Below are positions 36,401 through 49,945 of a DNA stretch of 64,000 nt, piece by piece. The DNA is from Congeria kusceri. Its lineage: Eukaryota; Mollusca; Bivalvia; Myida; Dreissenidae. The position numbers and the translations under genes are program-made. The notes beneath the pieces were generated by a model. It saw only the letters and a program-made list of their open reading frames with translations. It did not search any database and was not told the origin of the DNA. The first letter of the stretch is position 1. Every line of letters starts with the position of its first letter. The DNA lies in assembly GCA_027627225.1 (NCBI GenBank), contig CM051028.1:11098201-11162200 (forward strand), read 5' to 3'.

Positions 36401-39400
36401 TGTTTACCATTATTTATACATGCCTGCATAATGTAGTTTTTCCAGTGGTACATGGTGCGGACCTTATGAACACAGCTGGCACTGTAACGTTAGTTGGACC
36501 AACTTTCATCGGAAGAAATGTGACGTTCATATTTAAGCCTTTCGGTGAAAAGACTGATGCAGCAAACATTACATGGGAGGTCATGTTACATGGTACTACG
36601 TCGTTCACAAATATCAAGGACAACCACACGAAATATGTTACAAACGGAGCATTTTACATGAAGCTCTTTCGTGTGGATAGGAAGTGGCAAGAGGCATTTG
36701 TACAAGTTAAATACAACGGAATGGTTGCAAGCTTGATTAAGCTTCAACTGCAAGGTATGTTGGCATGTATTATGTCTGTACATGTGTTAAGCTTTACATT
36801 TCATACACAGGCACAATTATTTAATAACAAATAGACATTAATAAATTAACTAAAAAATACGAATATTTCAGCAAATGTATTTGCATTTCATTTTTCAACA
36901 TTGGGAAGTATGCTTTTAGAAAACCACTCTCAGAAGAACGTTTTTATTATCTCTACAACAAAATATCGTTAGTTATGAAAAATATGTTTAATCACAAACA
37001 CTCTTCTTTGCAACGTTCGAAAACGAAATTAATAATTAAAATATATGTTCTAAAATTCAATACATGTTAGCTATTACACCTGATAAAAGAAAAATGTAGA
37101 TACATTCAACAAACTCATATTTCAAATTCGTACCATTTACATGATCCTTAAATACAAAATTACATGAGAATTATAAACATCCTCCTTGTTATTTTACATA
37201 TATATTACCTATGATAACGAACCGCGAAATATATTGCCTATGATAACTAACCACAATCCTAAACTGATTATATCTTTATTTTGCAAATTGTTCATTGCAA
37301 GTGTCGCAATGGTTGATAGGTAAATATGGTATCGTCAATATTAGTATGAACACTAATGCGCAAAAAATGGCTTCGTTTTTCGTTCCGTTTATCAGTTTTA
37401 TTATCGGACCCTGTTCTGACATCAGCATTTAATATTCGACTTGAATAATAAACAAAAACATCAAATCGTTGTTCTCTTTTTCATGGTAGAGTTCAACAAC
37501 GACTGTGGTGAATTGCTCGCGGTGAAATATCCTGCGCAGACAGGCGACACTGCTCAGATCGCATATTACCCGAGCAGCAGGGTCATTGAAAGCCCTGGAA
37601 GTTACTATCGCAAATGGCATGACCAAACCACGGGCATAATCAACCTCAACCATTCGCATTATAAAGAAACAAGGCACACAGAGGATGTCACTTATGTACT
37701 CACAATTTACAATTTCACAGCGCCCGATGAATACTATTTAGAATGCCTAAGCAACAGCCATAACATCACTACTAACGGCATAGACATATACTTTGGTAAA
37801 TATGGTTGATAAATGTACGTACATTGTGTTACATAAGTGTTCCAGTACATGTATACTCGTACGTTTCAACAATTTATGTCAGAACTGCTAACAGATAATA
37901 AAATGTTAATACATTGAGCGTACATATTTTATCTGTTATGGTTATATGTTATGCGCTATAATTTAAATACGAAGAGAATATAATGCAAGTGTTGGATAAA
38001 GATCTAGTTTATGATGCGAGGCTGAGAAACAGGCTACCGCGAGGCTAGCCGAGCGCTATTCTGTTTCGAGCCGAGCATGATAAACTTGATCTTCACCCAA
38101 CACTTGCATACAATTATATTTATCCTATTATGTGGTGCTCATAAATCATTTAAACGATGTAAAACTATATTTTAAAAAAGCTGAGATTACGCTGTCACAA
38201 ACCTTTCTAAACAGTTTCATAATATAGTGTTTATTCAATGACTATCCTCAAGGTCAACCAGTGCTGAGTCCGAGATGTACCGTTGACGGGTGTGTTGACT
38301 GTCTATGTGTCAGTTCCGGCGATACTATCAACTGTACCTCCTACAGCACCAATGTGACGATGTGGATTGGCTTTGACAAAGCTCCTTTACAGATGGATAC
38401 CACGGTCGAGCCATACGCTTTTTCAGGGTTGATATCCGAACGACTTCACTTGCTAACTGTTTATTGTTTAGCATACATAGTCGATCAGGCTTTCAACTCC
38501 AGCGCTGTTATATACGTTTTTGGTGAGATGTTTGATACAATTTGCATTCATTTGAAATAGTCTTTTTATTGATAACTGATTTGATTGATATACAATATTT
38601 ATCCTGAAGTTTTTATACTTAAGCTGCTAGAAACGACTGAATAGTTTGGATATTTTAGGAATTATTTGGTATTATTATTTGCAATGTGGTTAAACACTAT
38701 GTATTGCCGACACACTTACAGCATCATGTAAATACTGACTAAATCCGCACTTTGTATTTTAATGTTTCTAAGCACCTCCAACACAGATAGATCTTCATGT
38801 TCCTGAACTGATTGAAGGGCAAAAGGTGAACATAACCTGCGTTTCATACAACAGTAGACCGTCACCAAAACTTCAGTTGACCTTGGGACAAGCCATTCTG
38901 TCGGATGTGGAACAGCGTGTTTACAATGCGTCCAGCAACCTCTATACTAGCATACTGACTGTGACATCGGCTAACCGGACGTGGCATGGCAAGAACTTAA
39001 CATGCACTCCCATTGTAGGGGAAACAGAACTAAATGGTACCAGTGAACCAGTGACGTACATATGTAAGACTCGGCATTTGCATCTATTGTTTACATTGAA
39101 ACATCTATAAGATATTATATTATGGTATTATACCGCACCTGTACAGTTTTATAGTCAATGATTTCATAAAATAGCTCGTGTTTCAGTTCCCCCAAACATT
39201 ATGCATATGGTGCGGCCTGAATCACCAAAGCAACGGTCTGAGTGGTATGTACTCGACCTTGTCTGCATCGCTGTAGATACAAGTGATAGGTGCTTTATAG
39301 AATGGTACACTGACATTGATAACTCAATGCTGCACAGAACTGCTGACCAGAATGTCACCAACATAACGTCGCTGATACGTGTTAACGTTTCTCAATCCAT

Positions 39401-42400
39401 GGCAGGAGGAAAGATAGGCTGTGAGCTACAGTGTGAGACGTTTACCGTACAGATGAAAGAGGAATACGTTTTAATTTTACTTACGGGTGTGTATAAATAT
39501 GCAAATCATATTTGGGTAATTGTTGGATACAATTTATATGTGTTAAGCGGGATATAACAATTATTGAATGAAATGGTAATTTATAATAATAACAATAATT
39601 ATTATTATTATTAATTATTATTATAATTATTATTATATGGGTTGAGTACATTTAAACAACTAAAAGCAGGAACAACAGTATTAGAATGTTCTTCAATCAT
39701 ACTTAATGTAATTAAATGTTTGTTAAAAATGTACGCTAATAATTAACATTGATAATAACACCTATTCATAATTAAAAAGTAATTAACGTTGTAAACAAGG
39801 GGTAGATTGTATTCATAATTCTACCCATGCTTGTCTAAACCGATGAGTAAAACGTTTTTAATCATATCAAGTTGTTGTTGTTTGTTCAACTATTAGTCTG
39901 ATAGCTGCGTTTCCGCATCTACAACAATGTTTAATTTTGTTTTGATGATATGTCCAATACATTTGCAAAATGGATATGTCTATAATTACATGCATACAGA
40001 TTTTAGAATCAAGAAGAAACCGCCGCTTCATCCGACTTAATAACAACAATCTATTACAAGAAAACGTGTTAGTCTTTTTGTTTCAGAACCTTTACAAGAC
40101 GCACCGACGAGTAATACATTGCTGGTGAACCTGGTGATTGTGGCAGGCTCCTCTTTATTGGTATGCTGCGCTGTATTGTTAGTTTCTATCTTCAGAAATT
40201 GTAAGTTATATTTTCTCATTTTTACAATGGCTATATTTCAGCATGCCCTGCATTGAGGTATTCGAGAATACGAAATATTGTGAAAAAATTATGTATATCT
40301 CGTGACAAAACAGTTTAGAACAAAATTAATGATCAGTAAAGAGTACATACAATTGTGTGTTCAATTAGTACAGTCATTTGTATGTTTCAGGGAGAGAAGC
40401 CAGACAATCCCAACAACCAAACATGTTAGTTGATCGAGATTTGTTGAGGAAAATGATTAATATATGTATATTCAGTAAATTGTACTTCTAATAAATAAGG
40501 ACATTGATCAAACAAAATTTTAAACTGTAAAAAAGCGTCTAACAGTCGCTGTGGCGTTAGACATATCGTGTCCACCTTGCAATCGGCACGATCATAATTA
40601 TCTGCGATACATACACAGAAAGGCGCTCAAATGATATTTCCCATGTACTTGTTCTCCCTAGTTTATCACTACACATACGGCTTTCAACGCAATTGAACTA
40701 AATAAGCAGTAAATTAAGCTAAGGTGTGTTAAGTCTCTTCTTGCAAGGCAAACGTCATGACATGTACCTCTTCATATTTTAGAGACCAATGCTTAGTAAC
40801 GGTGCAGGAAAACGCTCCCGATGGTAATGCTTATAACAAATATATTTTATATGTCGATGATTTAAACAATATATTAACTGATCATTTTTTATGCAAATGA
40901 ATATAAATAGTTAATACGATTGAATACATGCAGGTTTTTATTAAAACTGGTACTGGCGCAGTGCCTAAATCCGCCACTTGCCTTAATCCGTCACCCCATC
41001 CGAATAAGCGTTTGATTACCGGCGATTTCTATTTTGTTGTTCTCGATCAATAAGATACTTCCCTCAACAACGCTGACGAGTTTTCATCTTGATTTGTGCA
41101 TAAATGAATATTTAATCCTATTATTATGTACATAACCCCTAAATGCAGGGAATCTATTTCATGCTGCGCATGCGCAATTTTGAGGCCACGCATAGTGTCC
41201 ATGATTAAATTAAATTATCGTGTATAATATTATGTCAAATGTGAGCATTTTCAACATAAAAATAACCATTACGCATTGGCATTACATACAATAAAAAGCG
41301 CAAATGTCTCGCTACTCAAACCCTTCTTTATTTGTCCCACATGCACGATGGTCCTCAGTTTTCAGAACTATTTTTAGAAATTCAAATGAGCATTTGAAGA
41401 AATTAAAATATTTTATTAACAACAGAAAACGAGCTGCTTAATATAGACAATTAAATAAGAACAACATCAAATGTGAAATAAGCACGTCACGGATCCTGAT
41501 CTACGACTTTCACCAAGCAACTTCGGATCACCGTGTTTATTTTAAACACTAGAAAAAGAACCTTTAAGAAACAAAAGTGGGAGTTTTGTCTATTGAAGTT
41601 GCTTTGAAAACAGAATTCATAAAATAATAGTATTTTCGAGCAATTTGAACATTTTAAGAGGGGTGGAGGAGTTAGGCACTACGACGCTTATTTTTTTAAA
41701 ACTGTTTAGGCCTTCAATTTCAATGGATATTTTTCATTTGCTAAGTATTTGAAATGTAACCAAAAACACGTCAGTAAATGCACATTATACCATACTTGAT
41801 TTATGTGTATGTTTATGTCATTCGGTAAACGCCTTTTGAAAATATCGTAAAATACCCCCCAAATGTGGCGGATTTAGGCACTGCACCAGTACATTATTAA
41901 TAACGATAAAATCATAATTAATGTGATGATGATATAATGAGCATGATCAATGAGAAATTCAAGCAGGGGTACCATTGTTTTAATTAATATCACTTTGTTC
42001 TTTTTGGAAAGTTTCAGGGATTGCGATGAGACAGATAGATACTCGCTATGCGCACATTGAGCAGACTTTGAATACGTCTAACGCTGATAATCGGGTAATA
42101 ATTATGATACATAACAGTTGTATATATTTTGTCTTATGAATGTTTGTCTAGTTCAGAATCGTTAATTTTCGTTTTATGTATTTAAGTTAACACTAGCAAT
42201 ATAATCATCCAGTTATATTAGAAAATATATCGCAATACAAAACTTGCAATGATACCTAACAGCAACGTATTATTCACACACTTTTGGGTGTATAATATGC
42301 ATTCGAATGTTAATGAAGGGAATATAAATGTGGAATTTCTTTTGCAGAGCACATGTGTTGTAGGTAATCAACTAGTATATGCCGATATAGACATCGAGTT

Positions 42401-42521
42401 TTTGGAAAGAAACAAAGTACCAAAGACAGGTGCTTACGTGCCAACTGTTTACTCAAACATTGTTTTTGAAAGAACTTCGTGGGCAGCCCAATTAGACGAG
42501 GAGCGTGCGGATTTGTTCTGA
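33429..42521 (+). CDS. Receptor unit 4: IgSF receptor with ITIM/ITSM-like tail (gene span)
   Basis: Predicted type I membrane receptor with inhibitory-type tail motifs. Eleven exons: 33429-33486, 36446-36754, 37490-37795, 38253-38522, 38773-39063, 39187-39486, 40087-40200, 40391-40424, 40783-40823, 42018-42094, 42348-42521. Every junction has AG/GT and matching phase. The total is 1974 nt, divisible by three with no internal stop, giving 657 residues. Order: signal peptide, five Ig-like domains, one membrane helix, then a tail of about 100 residues with TRYAHI, LVYADI and TVYSNI. LVYADI fits the ITIM pattern; the other two fit TxYxxI (ITSM-like). The ectodomain is a close duplicate of unit 3 except for extra domain D3 and clustered changes in D1. 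Function as an immune or adhesion inhibitory receptor is inferred; the family name is unknown to me. Confidence 0.82.
33504..33629. mobile_element. Palindromic MITE-like element in intron 1 of unit 4
   Basis: Copy of 18714-18839 at the identical intron position; arms ttagttgaattcata and its inverse. Confidence 0.7.
36446..36754 (+). CDS. Unit 4 exon 2: Ig-like domain D1
   Basis: 309 nt, phase 1-1. It has no cysteine: the unit 3 VKC is VKY here. The core reads NVTFIF, ITWEVM and QEAFVQVKY. About 15 of 103 residues differ from unit 3, mostly in the C-C' region and at the F-G end. Confidence 0.78.
37490..37795 (+). CDS. Unit 4 exon 3: Ig-like domain D2
   Basis: 306 nt, acceptor catggtag, donor gtaaat, phase 1-1. 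Begins EFNNDCGELL; contains AQIAYYP, YYRKWH and EYYLECLSN. Confidence 0.78.
37983..38110. mobile_element. Imperfect palindrome (hairpin MITE) beside the D3 exon
   Basis: The left arm atgcaagtgttgg with gatctagtttatgatgcgaggct is mirrored by the right arm agccgagcatgataaacttgatc with ccaacacttgcat. It lies inside the roughly 600-bp segment that unit 3 lacks. Confidence 0.75.
38253..38522 (+). CDS. Unit 4 exon 4: extra Ig-like domain D3
   Basis: 270 nt, acceptor cctcaag, donor gtgaga, phase 1-1, so its presence or absence keeps frame. Cys-rich start (RCTVDGCVDCLC), then TINCTSY, MWIGF and LTVYCLAY: an Ig-like domain with additional cysteines. The whole exon is absent from unit 3. Confidence 0.75.
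38773..39063 (+). CDS. Unit 4 exon 5: Ig-like domain D4
   Basis: 291 nt, phase 1-1, canonical Cys pair in NITCVSY and LTCTP. Almost identical to 23325-23615. Confidence 0.8.
39187..39486 (+). CDS. Unit 4 exon 6: Ig-like domain D5
   Basis: 300 nt, phase 1-1, acceptor tgtttcag, donor gtgtgt; LVCIAV, FIEWYTD and GCELQC. Confidence 0.78.
40087..40200 (+). CDS. Unit 4 exon 7: transmembrane segment
   Basis: 114 nt, phase 1-1. Membrane run LLVNLVIVAGSSLLVCCAVL followed by FRNW. It lacks charged residues and bears no similarity to the unit 3 TM exon. Confidence 0.78.
40391..40424 (+). CDS. Unit 4 exon 8: juxtamembrane
   Basis: 34 nt, WREARQSQQPN, enters phase 1 and leaves phase 2; acceptor tatgtttcag, donor gttagt. 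Confidence 0.65.
40783..40823 (+). CDS. Unit 4 exon 9: tail
   Basis: 41 nt, DQCLVTVQENAPD, phase 2 to 1; acceptor catattttag, donor gtaatg. Confidence 0.62.
40953..41889. mobile_element. TIR element inserted in unit 4 intron 9
   Basis: The left terminus CTGGCGCAGTGCCTAAATCC is the near-perfect inverse of the right terminus (CTGGTGCAGTGCC... on the other strand). TA lies on both sides (40951-40952, 41890-41891). The body is 937 bp with no long ORF, and 'ttaggcac'/'aatccg' motifs repeat near both ends. Confidence 0.75.
42018..42094 (+). CDS. Unit 4 exon 10: tail with TRYAHI
   Basis: 77 nt, GIAMRQIDTRYAHIEQTLN and flanking residues, phase 1 to 0. T-R-Y-A-H-I fits TxYxx(V/I). Confidence 0.7.
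42348..42521 (+). CDS. Unit 4 exon 11: terminal tail with LVYADI and TVYSNI
   Basis: 174 nt, phase 0 to stop TGA at 42519-42521. L-V-Y-A-D-I is a consensus ITIM (I/V/L/S-x-Y-x-x-I/V/L). T-V-Y-S-N-I is ITSM-like and also has a Y-x-N Grb2-type site. Ends DEERADLF. Confidence 0.75.
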   Translation, partial: STCVVGNQLVYADIDIEFLERNKVPKTGAYVPTVYSNIVFERTSWAAQLDEERADLF

Positions 42522-42894
42522 CTGATTTCAGTTTTTGTTATCCGAGTAGTTGCTGTTTGTCAATCAACTGATATCTCCGATCGAAGATCTAATTAAGTGA
42601 TAGTACATTTTATTGATATATTATCAAGACGTGGTTCAAAACCTAAATTTATTATTTACTTATTCTTAGTTTGAATGTTATATTTTCACGACATCATAAC
42701 TATGTAACTCGTATCATCGGGATTTTCTTCAAATGAGGGCAGAATTTCTTTTCCTTAGAAAACTGGAGAGACAGAAAATATACTTGTCTTATTTGTGTAT
42801 GATACTAAATTGCGGTTAACTTTAAGCTGAATAATGCCTTTTTTGTAACTGTGTCATTGCAACTCCTGACTTATCTGTTATGTAGCAAAAGGGA

Positions 42895-43021
42895 AGTAGC
42901 ATGTTCAAGGAAACAAAATGTCTTGAGGTAACATGTTTAAGGAAACAATATGTCTAGAAGTAACATATTCAAGGAAACAAAATGTCACGAAGTAACGTGT
43001 TCAAGAAAACAAAATGTCACG
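42895..43021. repeat. 32-bp tandem repeat, 4 copies
   Basis: atgttcaaggaaacaaaatg recurs at 42901, 42933, 42965 and 42997 with substitutions. Confidence 0.9.
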
Positions 43022-43753
43022 CGCAATGGTCAATCTGATCTAGTAAAACTGCATTTCCATTCAAATGGGAAAGTGTCTGTGGTTATACATATATTGATAT
43101 ATTTCTATAATGATTCCAAACTGTTGTTTTCTTCATGATATTGAACTGAAAAATGCATCAGAGGGCTCTCGTCGTGACATGTGTCCTAACTAACAAAGTA
43201 GTATGTACAAACCATATTTAAAGCACGTTACAGTGGTCCCAATGAGATCTCCGAAGAATCATAAGGTTGGCATAAAGTATCTGTATGTTTGCGTTGTCCA
43301 TTTTAATGTGCATGCATGTAATGTAAGCTACTACACTTTTTAATTAAACCGTTTGCGAAACAAAAACATGCACACAGTTTCCGCTTTGGAGTAAAACTTT
43401 TGTTCCTGTCGCCGAAGCATCTGAACCAACCAGTGGTGATATACCGTGTTATCTTCCTTCTCATGTCGTATATATTTTCCTGATTGTTTTGTTGTTCCGG
43501 TCTGACTTTCGCATTGTGCATTGTAAGTATTTATTTAAATTATTTTAGCATTCAGTACACATCTGTACCATTTATCGAATCACATTATAGTACTTAACAC
43601 ACGCAAAGTAAGATTATCATGTTGATCATAACAAAATATTCAGCTAATATTTTGCATTAACAAATAAGATACCTAATTCTACATCAATCAATGCCAGATT
43701 AACATTTACAAAAGTAAAATCTATATATAAATTTTAGTTCATATATTTAAACC

Positions 43754-43756
<3 letters not shown>
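43022..43756. other. Non-coding stretch downstream of unit 4
   Basis: No exon or repeat structure recognised. Part may be the unit 4 3' UTR, but no AATAAA is close to the stop. Confidence 0.4.

Positions 43757-43814
<58 letters not shown>
43757..43814. repeat. (AT)n microsatellite
   Basis: About 29 AT repeats abutting an inverted-repeat element. Confidence 0.95.
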
Positions 43815-43816
<2 letters not shown>

Positions 43817-44080
43817 CTCTTTCGCTAACCTAGCTGAAACACTTATACTAGTCTGCAATGGGTGCAAGAAAATGTATAATGAAAAAACTGGCAATGAACT
43901 TAGACATAGAAGATATGTTCATGAAAAACAAACGCGAGAACCCTCAACACGACAGATGCCTTTGAGTAAACACGTAGATGAGTGTTCTACATCTGAACCA
44001 AAATTTCAGATTTTCCTTTTTATAACCTATTTTCGGACAGTGTTGCAGCTTGGTCAGCTAGGTTAGCAAAAGAGAGCAAT
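43813..44080 (+). pseudogene. Penelope-like GIY-YIG endonuclease fragment between inverted repeats
   Basis: From about 43839 the frame reads TLILVCNGCKKMYNEKTGNE and continues through LRHRRYVHE, STRQMPLSKHVDEC and PKFQIF. This looks like a decayed C-terminal GIY-YIG endonuclease of Penelope-like retroelements: a CNGC finger-like start, a degenerate YIGETG, an R-H-R helix, then L-S-H-x-x-x-C. The piece is bracketed by inverted repeats: attgctctttcgctaacctagctga at 43813 and its inverse ending at 44080. Reverse transcriptase is absent. Family recall is from pattern only. Confidence 0.5.
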
Positions 44081-44219
44081 ATTTTATTCATATATTTATT
44101 GTATTCATATATTTAAACCACAATTAAATTGTATATAATAATTGTTAACGTTATGATGTCATAATTGAAATGGCGTTATCTCTATGACATTTTGACGTTA
44201 TGATATATTGTATTATGCC

Positions 44220-44239
44220 CTGATGAGCTTCGTCGAAAC
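44220..44239 (+). ncRNA. Possible decayed hammerhead ribozyme core
   Basis: CTGATGA (44220-44226) and GAAAC (44235-44239) are separated by a short insert. An ACGTT upstream at 44195-44199 could pair with ACGT after GAAA. Penelope-like elements are known to carry such ribozymes, and a Penelope-like fragment ends 140 bp upstream. Stem II is poor and stem I has unpaired bases, so this is weak. Confidence 0.2.
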
Positions 44240-44726
44240 GTGTTGGCTTTATTTTTTATATATATTTATAATCCTCCAATGTAACGTGTTTGTACTTTTC
44301 ATTATATAAAGTTCTCAATCTGGACTATTGACATTTTATTTATGTATATATATATTATTTTTTAAACACATAGATTCGCTAATCTGCCATTAATCGTTAG
44401 GAACAACTTCAATGAAATTCTTAGCTTCCCATTTGCATAATTCACAATAAACAAGCGTTTGTATGTAAAAGGATGTGACTGCAGTCCCCAGCCCGTAGCT
44501 TGTTATAGGAAAAAAAAGTTCTGCCAAAATGTTATGACGGACAAACTAATCAACAATTGCAAAACAATATGCCGCCTTTTTTAAGAGGGGGAGGGTTTAT
44601 CTGTGAGCATTATCATTAGTTCAGATAAAATAAAAATGTACATGTACTAATCAGTATGGATAGTTATGATTAACGAAAAAAAAGAGAGACACATTTAATA
44701 ATGTACAGAATGAAATCCACAATTCC

Positions 44727-45600
44727 AGATTTATTACAGGTAGATATATAAAACAAAATTAAGAAATAAAAATATTCCCATAGATTTCATCTCTTGATGG
44801 TGAACATTTCCACCAAGTAATTTCAAAATCCATCCAGAAATGACAGAGTTATGAACCAGACAAGAGAAACAGACCCCAATATTGACCTTTGACCTCTTAG
44901 TGTGACCTTGACCTTTGAGGTTTGAACCTGTATCTTGCGCCTGAAAAATCCTCGTATGATGGTGAAGATTTCTAACAAATAATATCAAATTACGTAAAAA
45001 ACATGTCTGCCAATTAATTTCCCAATATATATATAAATGACAGAGTTATTGACCGGGCATGAACAACAGACCCCATATTTGACATTTGTTCTCTAAGTGT
45101 GACCTTGACATTGGAGGTAGGACCCTTGTCTTGCGCACGACTCATTATCCCAGCTGGTGAACATATTGCCAAGTAATGTCAAAATCCATTCAGAAAATGT
45201 CAGTGTTATACAGCGGGTACGAAACACAGACCTCTAAGTGTGACCTTGACCTTGAAGGTATGGACCTGGATCTTACGCTCGATACATCGTCTCATGATGA
45301 TGAACATTTTTGCCAAGTAATTTTAAAATCCATTCAGTACGACAGAGTTATACAACGGGCAAATAAACAGACCCCATTTTTTACCTTTGACCTCTCAGAA
45401 TGACCTTAACCTTGGCAATATGTATCTGATCTTTCGCGCGACACATCGTCTTATGATGGTGAACATTTCTGCTAAGTAATTTCAAAACCCATCTAGAAAT
45501 GAAAAATTTATAATGCGGACAAGAAATGGGACAGCCGGCCGGAAGGACTGAAGGAAGAACACTCGCAAACCTATGATCTCCAATCGGTTTCAACGAGAGG
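44727..45600. repeat. Degenerate tandem array with gtgaccttgacc units
   Basis: The block 'gtgaccttgacct' / 'gtgaacatttctgccaagtaat' / 'gacagagttat' recurs about every 140-200 bp (44900, 45099, 45240, 45400). This type is common in bivalve genomes. ORFs across it are by-products of the repeat. Confidence 0.75.
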
Positions 45601-46418
45601 GGAATAGAAAACCACTGTCATAATACATTTGCTTGAAACTGTTCGGTTGTATCTCGATACGCTGTGTTTTTAACGAGCATGCTTTGATAAGTTGGTTCAT
45701 CGTTATTGTAATTAAAATTATTTTACGTGTGTAGCACACGGATGGAAAGGCAATTCTCTTGTTATTTATTCAACATAGTATGTTAAAAGTGAATTTAAGA
45801 AATGAGATAACAAATACTAAGGAATGTGAAGAAAGACACATTGAAGACAAGAAGTGTCATTTGAAAACATGTCAATTTAAGGGAGATAAAGCCCGAAGTC
45901 TCGTGTCTGAACTATGCAAGGCAGATACAGCGTATTCGCTCAGTGAATTATTTATTCTGTACATAAAAAAGGGCAACAGGTTCTATACGTACATATACAT
46001 TACCTGGCTTCTATACGCACATGCACCGGATTCTACATGGTGAAAACCAAAATGGCCACAGGTTATACAATAGGGAAAGAAAGAAACAAATGTATGTATG
46101 TAACGATAATAAAGATTTTTTAGTTATTTGATATCTGTATTTTTATTGCCCAAAATATTGCATATAGCCCAAACTAAGCACAATAAATAGCGCTGAGCAG
46201 TCCTCAAACTTTGCTCTGTAAAATAATACAAAGATATTCATGTTTTGGAAACTTTCCCGGCATTTTTGCGGGATATAATAGTTCTAAAACAAACAATAAT
46301 ATCAGTCACATATTGAACTCACGTGAATAACCCTTAAATTTGTAATGGATTGACATATAGATATGCTTTCGTCCATCCGACCATTAGAATTTCTTGCTTT
46401 AATGGAACTAAATGTAAT
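45601..46418. other. Non-coding stretch before the microsatellite
   Basis: One 94-codon ORF (45759-46043) has no recognisable motif and no splice support. Nothing else seen. Confidence 0.4.
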
Positions 46419-48596
<2,178 letters not shown>

Positions 48597-48611
48597 CGTA
48601 TTAGGCTGACT

Positions 48612-49945
48612 TACACAATAAAATAAAGTTGTTACGAAATGGTAAGGTTACGTTACACACGGAAAGACCTTTAGGCGCAAAATGGCTGACGATAAAGTTT
48701 AACACTGACAAACAGAGGTATTTTGTTTGATAACTAAATATATTATGGTTTTGTTTGTGATATATAAGCATTCATTATGACAATACAATCCAATAACGCT
48801 ATGACACGTTTTAATACTAGACTACTTCATGTTTGCATCTTTTCAATCCGTTATCATTTAATTTTCATATGTTTTCGCGATGTTGATGTGCAGTATACGT
48901 TAATTTGATTTCGTGTACACAAATGTTGTCAATATTTGTTCTCAGACCAGAACATGTTGCCGCTTTGGACAACTTTTTGTGTGGATTGGAAAATGTAAAA
49001 ATGTGCATAAGAAGATATAGAAATGGCTATTTAATTAACTTTGAAGATTACACATCATTGGTTATGGGCTTTCTCTTTCTGGAAAGTGAACATGTATTTC
49101 ACCAGCTATTTTAGACAGTGTAAGTAGTTTCATGAAAGGGCCTATGTTGCAGAGAATTTTGAATCCTATTACACAATAAACAATATTTTATGATAGAAAT
49201 GTGATTTATAAAGACATGTTCTGATGTTCATGAAATAAATAAACATTATATACATAAGATATTTGATACAAACAAATTAGCAAAAAAGTCTGAAGAATTA
49301 AAACTACACCCATTGATCAAACTCACAACTTAGGAGTCATACTTAGAAATAACAGTAGCCAGCGCTTTAACCAACTGCACTGTCATGCTTGGTAAGAAGA
49401 AGATTATAAACTATAGTTCTAGAAACTACTCGGTTGCAGTCGTCAGTTTGAACCTAATACTAGGCAAACAGAAAATTTATCAAAATTGGGTAATATTATT
49501 TTTATTTGTTATAAGTTATGCATGACAGACTTTCAAATGTCTTACTGAAAAAGTCTGCATCAATATATGTACTCAAATGACTATGTCTCTTTATAATAAT
49601 TAGAATTTTGTTGGTTAAAATTAATGTTTTCTCTATTGGAATACCGTGTTTATCATTAACATTTTAAAATTCTATGATTTCATAATCACATTCTACATTT
49701 CTATATACACATGTACTATACAACAACTTTGACCATCCTGACCTGCACTTCTTTAGACCTTAATGTTGTTGAAGAAGATAACAGCAATTACTTGCAAGAT
49801 GCTGAAAAAAATTATGTCTGTCCTCTATTTAAATATAACAGATTTGTCATTAAAAAAAAAGCATTTTTGTTTACAGTGCTTTTGTATACTTTTTGTGATT
49901 TTAACAGCTTCTCGAAAGGACATGTTTAAATAACAAATATGTTTT
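48612..49945. other. Non-coding stretch after the microsatellite
   Basis: AT-rich; no exon, RNA gene or repeat I can support. Confidence 0.4.

Noticed and set aside
45759..46043. 94-codon ORF
   Set aside because: No recognisable domain or splice context, and surrounded by repeats.
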